A stretch of DNA of 6,923 nucleotides from an uncultured Lachnospira sp. (GTDB taxonomy: Bacteria > Bacillota > Clostridia > Lachnospirales > Lachnospiraceae): positions 1-6,923 of the forward strand of contig CAKRKK010000128.1 of NCBI GenBank assembly GCA_934358235.1, read 5' to 3'. Below are positions 1 through 6,800 of the stretch, one piece after another. A program made the translations under genes and the position numbers. The notes beneath the pieces are model-generated. The model had not been told where the DNA came from and made no database searches. It saw only the letters and a program-made list of their open reading frames with translations. Numbering within the stretch: position 1 is the first letter of the stretch; each line of letters begins with the position of its first letter.

Positions 1-189
1 CCTGAAAATATTGACTTAAGCCATGTGTTTGAGCGTTTTTATAAAGCAGATGTGGCAAGAGGCAGAGCCTCAACCGGGCTGGGTTTATCTATTGCAAAAG
101 AGCTTGTGGAGCGTATGAATGGAGATATAAGTGCAGGAATACAGGGAAATGATTTCATTATTGAGATAAAAGTTTTACTTGTGGTATAA
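1..189 (+). CDS. Sensor histidine kinase, C-terminal fragment (HATPase_c domain)
   Basis: Frame 1 is open from the left edge to a TAA at 187-189 and gives the last 62 residues of a two-component histidine kinase; the 5' part lies outside the window. Visible motifs are the F-box-like FERFYKAD (fragment residues 10-17) and the G2 glycine box [10 protein letters not shown] (25-34), followed by a strand-rich end typical of the GHKL ATP-binding fold. By family knowledge this domain binds ATP and phosphorylates a histidine in the upstream dimerisation domain, which then passes phosphate to a response regulator. The sensor input, the membrane segments and the partner regulator cannot be seen here. 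The next gene begins 32 nt downstream on the same strand with no terminator between, so the two may be co-transcribed. The family is certain; the specific kinase is not identifiable. Confidence 0.93.
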   Translation, partial: PENIDLSHVFERFYKADVARGRASTGLGLSIAKELVERMNGDISAGIQGNDFIIEIKVLLVV

Positions 190-206
190 TATGCATAGGC
201 TGGAAT

Positions 207-214
207 GGAGGAGG
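207..214 (+). promoter_or_regulatory. Strong ribosome binding site of the AAA/PD-(D/E)XK gene
   Basis: GGAGGAGG lies 7 nt before the ATG at 222. This is an excellent Shine-Dalgarno match at ideal spacing and fixes that start. Confidence 0.88.
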
Positions 215-221
215 CTAAGTT

Positions 222-1799
222 ATGGGGAGATTTGTTAATACGGATAATAGTGCATTTAAAATGGCACTTAATTCTGAAATATATGTAGATAAGTCTGGAC
301 TTATCGAATATACCAACAGAGTGCTTAATACTAATCAGGCATTTATATGTAATAGCCGTCCAAGAAGATTCGGAAAGTCAGTTACAGCAGATATGCTTGT
401 GGCATATTATAGCAAAGGCTGTGATTCAGAAGGGATATTTGACAGACTGGAGATAAGCAAAAGTCCATCATATAAAGAAAATATTAATAAATATGATGTA
501 ATACATTTTGATGTACAATGGTGTATGATGGATGCTGGTTCGCCAGATAAAACAGTAAATTATATTAACGAACAGATTATAGCTGAGTTAAAGGAAAGCT
601 ATTCCGATGTTGACCTTGATTCTACAAGAACGGCATATGGTGCTATGTCACTTATTAACATGAACAAGGGGATTAAATTTATTGTAATAATAGATGAGTG
701 GGATGTGATTATTCGTGATGAGGCAGCTAATAACGATGTTCAGACACAGTATATTAATTTCTTAAGGGGGATGTTTAAGGGGAGTGAGCCAGCAAAGTTC
801 ATACAACTGGCGTATCTTACAGGCATTCTGCCAATAAAGAGAATAAAGACACAGTCGGCACTTAATAATTTTGATGAATATACGATGATAAGTGCAAAGG
901 TTCTGGACAAATATACAGGCTTTACTGAGGATGAAGTTAAATGCCTGTGTGAAAGATTTGGAAGGGATTATGATAAGGTAAAAAGCTGGTATGATGGCTA
1001 TAAGCTTGGAAACTGCCATATATACAATCCTAAGGCCGTGGTCAATGTTATGCTGTGGGGAGAGTATCGCAGCTACTGGTCAGAAACAGGAACCTATGAG
1101 GCTATTATTCCGTTAATTAATATGAACTTTGATGGTCTTAAGACGGCAATAATAGAAATGATTGCAGGAGCTTCGATAAATGTTGATGTTAATTCATTTC
1201 AAAATGATATGGTCAGCTTTGCAGGAAAAGATGATGTAATGACGCTGCTTATTCATCTTGGATATCTGGCATATGACAGCAGTTACCAAATGGCGTATAT
1301 ACCTAATGAGGAAATTCGTCAGGAATTTATTCTTGCTACTAAAAAAACAGAGTGGAATGAATTAATTGCATTTCAAAAGCAGTCGCAGGTAATAATAGAT
1401 GCAATTCTTGATAAAGATGCAGCTACAGTAGCGGATTGCATTGAAAAAATTCATACAGAATACACATCGGCCATTCAATACAATAATGAGAACTCTTTAA
1501 GCTGTGTTTTATCATTAGCGTATTTAAGTGCAATGCAGTATTATTTTAAGCCAGTAAGAGAAATGCCAACAGGCAGAGGCTTTGCAGATATTGTACTATT
1601 ACCAAAGCCAGAGTATACAGCAGGTTATCCGGCTTTAATTATTGAGCTGAAGTGGAATCAAGATGCAGTTACCGCCATCAATCAGATAAAAGAGAAGAAA
1701 TACCCGGAGGCTGTTAAGAAATATACAGATAATATATTACTTGTTGGGATTAATTATGATAAAAAAACAAAGAAGCATAGTTGTATTATAGAAAGGTAA
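222..1799 (+). CDS. AAA-ATPase-like protein with C-terminal PD-(D/E)XK nuclease-like domain
   Basis: This 525-residue soluble protein belongs to the widespread family of an N-terminal AAA-ATPase-like domain fused to a PD-(D/E)XK (DUF1703-type) domain. A modified P-loop SRPRRFGKS is at residues 45-53 and a Walker B strand IVIIDEWD at 154-161 (D158, E159). The family-typical segments LTGILPI (199-205), WYDGY (256-260) and YNP (268-270) follow. Near the C-terminus, GRGFAD (D456) and IELKW (E475, K477) form the D...ExK nuclease signature, so both catalytic halves look intact. The length is normal for the family and the start is fixed by a strong ribosome binding site. It sits 32 nt after the kinase gene and has no visible terminator of its own. 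The cellular role of this family is not established; nuclease or defence-like roles are guesses. Many copies per genome are common in gut Clostridia and Bacteroidetes, which suggests transfer or paralogous expansion. Confidence 0.9.
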   Translation: MGRFVNTDNSAFKMALNSEIYVDKSGLIEYTNRVLNTNQAFICNSRPRRFGKSVTADMLVAYYSKGCDSEGIFDRLEISKSPSYKENINKYDVIHFDVQWCMMDAGSPDKTVNYINEQIIAELKESYSDVDLDSTRTAYGAMSLINMNKGIKFIVIIDEWDVIIRDEAANNDVQTQYINFLRGMFKGSEPAKFIQLAYLTGILPIKRIKTQSALNNFDEYTMISAKVLDKYTGFTEDEVKCLCERFGRDYDKVKSWYDGYKLGNCHIYNPKAVVNVMLWGEYRSYWSETGTYEAIIPLINMNFDGLKTAIIEMIAGASINVDVNSFQNDMVSFAGKDDVMTLLIHLGYLAYDSSYQMAYIPNEEIRQEFILATKKTEWNELIAFQKQSQVIIDAILDKDAATVADCIEKIHTEYTSAIQYNNENSLSCVLSLAYLSAMQYYFKPVREMPTGRGFADIVLLPKPEYTAGYPALIIELKWNQDAVTAINQIKEKKYPEAVKKYTDNILLVGINYDKKTKKHSCIIER

Positions 1800-1809
1800 G
1801 TTGTGATAG

Positions 1810-1858
1810 CTATATATTAAAGAAGTGAAAAATTAATAAAAATATCCCACTATATATT
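1810..1858 (+). repeat. Two direct copies of CTATATATT upstream of the diguanylate cyclase promoter
   Basis: CTATATATT occurs at 1810-1818 and again at 1850-1858, 40 nt apart, and the second copy runs into the -35 box. It could be an operator pair, but in such AT-rich DNA chance is quite possible. No terminator hairpin is visible in the 57 nt between the preceding stop codon and this promoter. Confidence 0.25.
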
Positions 1859-1885
1859 GACAAGAAAATAACAAAGTGATATAAA
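1857..1885 (+). promoter_or_regulatory. Sigma-A promoter of the diguanylate cyclase gene
   Basis: A perfect -35 TTGACA (1857-1862), a 17-nt spacer and -10 TATAAA (1880-1885) form a near-consensus vegetative promoter. The start point would be near 1892, giving a leader of about 100 nt. The leader begins with a short perfect hairpin, AACAG-GGG-CTGTT (1896-1908). I see no c-di-GMP riboswitch or terminator in it. Confidence 0.8.
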
Positions 1886-1979
1886 ATGCAAAAGAAACAG
1901 GGGCTGTTACGGAGAGATTATATACAGAATATGCTGATTCGTTTAATGAATGGGGGAATACTACAGATTCAATAATAAA

Positions 1980-1984
1980 GGGAG
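1980..1984 (+). promoter_or_regulatory. Ribosome binding site that selects the second ATG
   Basis: GGGAG ends only 2 nt before the ATG at 1987 but 8 nt before the in-frame ATG at 1993. Normal Shine-Dalgarno spacing therefore favours 1993, making the protein two residues shorter than the longest reading. Confidence 0.7.
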
Positions 1985-1992
1985 ACATGCGT

Positions 1993-3348
1993 ATGAAAAA
2001 TATAAAAGAAATAGGGGATTTTTTTATAAATCTGAATGAATATGTATATGCAACAGATATAGAGACAAATGAGATTGTATATATGAATCATAAAGCATTG
2101 AAAGCGTATGGCTTAGAATCAATAGAAGATATAAAAGGCATGAAGTGTTATGAGGTATTGCAAAAAGCTTCTGTTAAATGTGGGATGTGCAATAACAGCA
2201 GGCTTTCACTAGGAACTTTTCAGGAATGGCGTTATTATAATCCTGTATTAGATAAATATATGATAATAAAGGATACTCTGGTTGAGGGGGAAGGAAACAG
2301 AAAGTACAGGTTGGAAATAGGCATAGATATAAGTGAGGAGCTTGCACAGGATAAGCTTATCCAGAAGTATAGAGAAACTGAGGCTCTTGTCAATGAGGGC
2401 TTAAGAATGGCACTTGCAGCAGATACGCCTGATGAAACTATAAACACACTTCTTGGGTATATAGGTAAAGCACTTAGTGGAGAAAGAACCTATATATTTG
2501 AAAAGAATATATATGGAAGAGATGATAATACATATGAGTGGACGGCAGATGGAATAAGTCCGGAGAAGGATAATCTTCAGAATCTGCCGCCAGAGGTATG
2601 TGCTAACTGGTATAAGTGTTTTGAAAAAGGCGGAAACATTGTAATTCAGGATATTGAAGAAATAAAGGATAGTGATCCCCTGCAATATGATAATTTAAAA
2701 AGACAAGGTGTTCATTCAATAATTGTAATTCCTATATATAACGAAGGAAATGTTGTTGCATTTATGGGAATAGACAATCCGCCACAGCTTACACTTGAAT
2801 ACGCCTTAAGTATACTTGAGATTATGGGGGCTTTCATTATATCGTGTATAAAGCGCAGAAATATGATGAGAAAGCTTGAGAATATGAGCTATAAGGATGC
2901 CCTGACCAATATAGGAAACCGCTTTGCAATGAGTGCCTGTGTGGATAATATAGATGAAAAACATAGCATAGGTGTTGTTTACTGTGATGTTACAGGACTT
3001 AAGTATGTGAATGATACGATGGGACACGAGGCTGGTGACAGACTTATTCTAAATGCGTGTGGATGTCTTACGGATGTGTTTGGGAAAGATGCGGTGTTCC
3101 GAATAGGTGGTGATGAATTCCTTGTAATCTGTACACAGATAGATGAGAATACGTTTATGAAGCGTATAGCTGAGCTGGATGAATTAAAGCAGGAACGCTC
3201 TGTGAATATGGCAGCCGGGGTTATCTGGAAGGAGAATGCAATAACGGAATTTGATGAAATGCTGCGTGAATCTGAGGAACGGATGTATGCTGATAAAGCA
3301 CGATATTATAAAGAAAAAGGTATTGAACGCAGAAAAGGACGTGCATAG
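1993..3348 (+). CDS. PAS-GAF-GGDEF diguanylate cyclase
   Basis: This 451-residue cytosolic protein has no membrane segment. Residues about 5-112 form a PAS-like sensor with a cysteine cluster (C52, C63, C66). Residues about 120-285 resemble a GAF domain. From about 295 to the end lies a GGDEF domain. Its signature RIGGDEF is intact (G372-F376), as are the metal-ligand aspartate (D332 in CDVTGLK) and the guanine-contacting N340 and D349 (GHEAGD). It should therefore make c-di-GMP from two GTP. The inhibitory I-site position reads FGKD (363-366) instead of RxxD, so product inhibition through that site is probably lost. The second aspartate of the usual DxDxFK is a threonine here. There is no EAL domain. 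The ATG at 1987 is an alternative start, disfavoured by ribosome binding site spacing. The gene has its own promoter and appears monocistronic, though no clear terminator follows. The sensed signals are unknown. Confidence 0.92.
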   Translation: MKNIKEIGDFFINLNEYVYATDIETNEIVYMNHKALKAYGLESIEDIKGMKCYEVLQKASVKCGMCNNSRLSLGTFQEWRYYNPVLDKYMIIKDTLVEGEGNRKYRLEIGIDISEELAQDKLIQKYRETEALVNEGLRMALAADTPDETINTLLGYIGKALSGERTYIFEKNIYGRDDNTYEWTADGISPEKDNLQNLPPEVCANWYKCFEKGGNIVIQDIEEIKDSDPLQYDNLKRQGVHSIIVIPIYNEGNVVAFMGIDNPPQLTLEYALSILEIMGAFIISCIKRRNMMRKLENMSYKDALTNIGNRFAMSACVDNIDEKHSIGVVYCDVTGLKYVNDTMGHEAGDRLILNACGCLTDVFGKDAVFRIGGDEFLVICTQIDENTFMKRIAELDELKQERSVNMAAGVIWKENAITEFDEMLRESEERMYADKARYYKEKGIERRKGRA

Positions 3349-3423
3349 CAGGGCTACAGGAATGCATATAACACAATAACAGGAAATTTTATGATAAATT
3401 ATATAAATAATACAGCTTAATTA

Positions 3424-3452
3424 TTGACATTTTAAGATCAATTATATACAAT
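3424..3452 (+). promoter_or_regulatory. Sigma-A promoter of the ileS leader
   Basis: -35 TTGACA (3424-3429), a 17-nt spacer and -10 TACAAT (3447-3452) make a near-consensus promoter. It places the start near 3459, just before the first helix of the T-box RNA. The preceding stretch (3349-3423) is AT-rich. It contains only a weak AATAAT/ATTATT inverted repeat (3406-3411 with 3420-3425) overlapping the -35, and no gene or convincing terminator. Confidence 0.85.
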
Positions 3453-3462
3453 CAAATTATCT

Positions 3463-3734
3463 GCGGTGACGAAGACAGTAGATTATGAAGGAAAGCCATA
3501 GCGAGCCGGGAGGGTGGAAGCCGGTGCGAGTAGAGCATAGTTGAATATCACTTCCAAGCATCCTTGCAGAACTTTGCAGTATAATATTATGTGTAATATT
3601 AAGGATAGTATTATATTACGAAAAGTAAGTAAGGACGGTAATCCTACCGTTATAAGGGACGCATATGATGGTATGTCGTAATTGATATAGGTTAAGTTAA
3701 TTCAGCCCCTGTCGTATTACGGCAGGGGCTTTTT
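3463..3734 (+). promoter_or_regulatory. T-box leader sensing tRNA-Ile, upstream of ileS
   Basis: T-box RNAs let uncharged tRNA block a terminator in front of synthetase genes. Stem I is well preserved. GAAG (3471-3474) pairs with CTTC (3551-3554), and an AGTA loop-E-like element (3477-3480) follows. A 7-bp helix joins 3481-3487 to 3536-3542, and the distal loop region lies at about 3501-3526. The specifier is ATC at 3547-3549 within GAATATCAC, giving isoleucine, which matches the downstream gene. An AT-rich stem II (3583-3589 with 3594-3600) and the GTAAG/ACGGTA...TACCGT region (about 3625-3652) correspond to stem II and the IIA/B element. A stem III-like hairpin spans 3659-3679. The element ends in an intrinsic terminator. 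The odd point is that the conserved T-box sequence AGGGUGGNACCGCG is not recognisable between stem III and the terminator; only ATAGG (3687-3691) recalls it. Identity as a T-box is well supported; the switching mechanism is less clear. Confidence 0.88.
3704..3734 (+). terminator. Intrinsic terminator of the T-box leader (attenuator)
   Basis: A 12-bp stem pairs 3704-3715 with 3719-3730 around the loop ATT. Its core is AGCCCCTG/CAGGGGCT, with one T-G pair, and a T tract runs from 3730 to 3734. It lies 86 nt before the ileS start and should stop transcription when tRNA-Ile is charged. It is the only strong terminator in the window. Confidence 0.92.
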
Positions 3735-3807
3735 GCGTGTGTAACGACATTTGTTACAGCACCAATAAAGCAAGCTAACATCGTTACGATTAAGTAAATG
3801 ATTTGAA

Positions 3808-3812
3808 AGGAG
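3808..3812 (+). promoter_or_regulatory. Ribosome binding site of ileS
   Basis: AGGAG within GAAAGGAG lies 7 nt before the ATG at 3820. This is near-ideal spacing and fixes the start of the synthetase. Confidence 0.88.
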
Positions 3813-3819
3813 TAACACA

Positions 3820-6800
3820 ATGGTATACGAGAAAGTTTCATCAGATATGAATTTCGTAGACAGAGAAAAACAGGTTGAAAAGTTCTGGAAGGATAATGAT
3901 ATATTCCAGAAGAGTATTGATAACCGTAAGAAGGGGGAAACATATACATTTTATGATGGACCTCCAACAGCTAATGGTAAGCCACATATAGGACATGTTC
4001 TTACAAGAGTTATAAAGGATATGATTCCAAGATATAGAACAATGAAGGGCTATATGGTTCCACGTAAGGCCGGCTGGGATACACACGGACTTCCAGTTGA
4101 GCTTGAGCTTGAGAAGGAGTTAGGTCTTGATGGCAAGGAACAGATTGAAGAGTATGGTCTTGAGCCTTTCATCAAGAAATGTAAGGAAAGCGTATGGAAA
4201 TACAAGGGTATGTGGGAGGATTTCTCATCTACAGTTGGTTTCTGGGCTGATATGGATAACCCATACATCACATATGATGATAACTTCATTGAGTCTGAAT
4301 GGTGGGCTTTAAAGCAGATATGGGATAAAGGTCTTTTATATAAGGGCTTCAAGATTGTTCCTTACTGCCCACGTTGTGGAACACCACTTTCATCACACGA
4401 GGTAGCACAGGGCTATAAGGCTGTTAAGGAGCGTTCGGCAGTAGTACGTTTTAAGTGTGTCGGCGAAGATGCATATTTTCTTGCATGGACAACAACACCT
4501 TGGACACTTCCATCTAACGTTGCTCTCTGTGTGAACCCAGAAGAAACATATGTAAAGGTTAAGGCAGCAGATGGTTATACTTACTATATGGCAGAAGCAC
4601 TTCTTGATAAGGTACTTGGCGGCCTTGCAGTTAAGGCAGGTCAGACAGTAGGCGGAAATGTTATCGAAGAAGGCAAGGAAGCTGGAAGCGGCGCAGGCGT
4701 TGACTACGAAGTATTAGAAACTTACAAGGGTAAAGACCTTGAATATAAAGAATATGAGCCATTATATGAGTGTGCAGCATCAGTTGCGGCTAAGCAGCAC
4801 AAGAAGGGACATTTTGTTACATGTGATGACTATGTAACTATGTCAGATGGTACTGGTATTGTTCATATTGCACCAGCATTTGGTGAGGATGATGCCAAGG
4901 TTGGACGTAAGTATGACCTTCCATTCGTACAGTTTGTTGATGGAAAGGGTGAGCTTACAAAGGAAACACCATATGCAGGACTTTTCGTTAAGAAGGCAGA
5001 CCCAGAAGTACTTAAAGACCTTGATAAGGAAGGCAAGTTATTCGATGCGCCTAAGTTTGAGCATGATTATCCATTCTGCTGGAGATGTGATACACCACTT
5101 ATCTACTATGCAAGAGAATCATGGTTTATAAAAATGAGTGACCCAGAAGTTAAGGCTAACTTAATAGCTAATAACAAGACAATTAACTGGATTCCTGAAA
5201 CAATTGGTACAGGACGTTTTGGAGCATGGCTTGAAAATGTTCAGGACTGGGGAATTTCACGTAACAGATACTGGGGTACTCCTCTTAATATCTGGGTATG
5301 TGATGATTGTGGAGAAATGTTATCTATCGGAAGTAAGGCAGAGTTAAAGGAGCATGCTGATAACTGTCCAGAGGATATCGAGCTTCACAGACCATATATT
5401 GATGCAGTTACATGTACCTGCCCTAAGTGTAAGGGCAAGATGAAGAGAGTTCCAGAGGTTATCGACTGCTGGTTTGACTCAGGTTCAATGCCATTTGCAC
5501 AGCACCACTATCCATTTGAGAATAAGGAAGTGTTTGAACAGCAGTTCCCTGCTAAGTTCATTTCAGAAGCTGTTGACCAGACAAGAGGCTGGTTCTACTC
5601 ACTTCTTGCCATATCAACACTTCTTTTCAATAAAGCACCTTATGAAAATGTTATCGTACTTGGTCACGTTCAGGATGCAGATGGACAGAAGATGAGTAAG
5701 TCAAAGGGAAATGCGGTAGATCCATTTGATGCATTAAAGAAGCATGGCGCAGATGCCATCCGCTGGTACTTCTATGAGAATTCAGCACCATGGCTTCCTA
5801 ACAGATTCCATGACAAGGCTGTTACAGAAGGTCAGAGAAAGTTCATGGGAACTATCTGGAACACATATGCGTTCTTTGTACTTTATGCTAATATAGATGA
5901 ATTTGATGCTACTAAGTATTCACTTGAGTATGATAAGCTTCCAGTTATGGATAAATGGATTCTTTCTAAGCTTAATACTCTTGTTAAGACTGTTGATAAT
6001 AATCTTGCCAACTACAAGATTACAGAAACAGCAAGAGCACTTGAGGACTTTGTAGATGAACTTTCTAACTGGTATGTAAGAAGATGCCGTGAAAGATTCT
6101 GGGCTAAGGGTATGGAACAGGATAAGATTAATGCTTATATGACTCTTTACACAACACTTGTAACACTTTGCAAGGCAGCAGCACCTATGATTCCTTTCAT
6201 GACAGAAAGCATTTACAGAAACCTTGTATGCAGCATAGATAAGACAGCTCCTATCAGTATCCACCTCTGCGACTTCCCAGAAGTTAAGGAAGAATGGATT
6301 GACAAGGAACTTGAAGATAACATGGAAGATGTATTAAATGCTGTTGTTATCGGAAGAGCATGCCGTAACTCAACTAACATCAAGAACAGACAGCCAATCG
6401 GCAAGTTGTACATCAAGGCTGACTGGAAGTTAAACGAATACTTTACAGCTATCATAGCAGATGAGCTTAATGTTAAGGAAGTTGAGTACACAGATGATGT
6501 AAGAGCATTTACTTCATACTCATTCAAGCCACAGTTAAAGACACTTGGACCAAAGTATGGCAAGCATCTTAATGCTATCAGAGCAGCACTTTCAACACTT
6601 GATGGCAATGCAACTATGGACGAGCTTAACGCTAAGGGTTCATTCACAATCAATGCTGATGGTGAAGATATCGTTCTTGAGAAGGATGATGTTCTTATAG
6701 AGATGACTCAGAAGGAAGGCTTTGTAGCAAGCTCTGACAAGGGTATCACAGTTGTTATGGATACTAACCTTACACCAGAGCTTATCGAAGAAGGCTTCGT

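Noticed and set aside
1800..1856. Searched for a terminator after the AAA/PD-(D/E)XK gene.
   Set aside because: No GC-rich hairpin followed by a T tract is present, so none is annotated.
1886..1975. A 29-codon open frame starting ATGCAAAAG just upstream of the cyclase gene.
   Set aside because: Its ATG lies directly after the -10 box, upstream of the expected transcript start, has no ribosome binding site and encodes nothing recognisable.
1886..1992. Considered a c-di-GMP (GEMM) riboswitch in the cyclase leader.
   Set aside because: The stretch is only about 100 nt, lacks the conserved GEMM core sequences and has only a 5-bp hairpin near its 5' end.
3508..3528. AGGGTGGAAGCCGGTGCG looks like the conserved T-box motif AGGGUGGAACCGCG.
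   Set aside because: It lies 5' of the specifier, inside stem I, where the usual GNUG/AGCC distal-loop sequence of T-box leaders is expected, and it is far from the terminator. I treat it as the stem I distal loop and not as the antiterminator.
6213..6653. A 146-codon open frame on the minus strand.
   Set aside because: It is fully antisense to the ileS coding frame, has no supporting start context and is explained by the codon bias of that gene. The other minus-strand and off-frame openings in the window have the same explanation.
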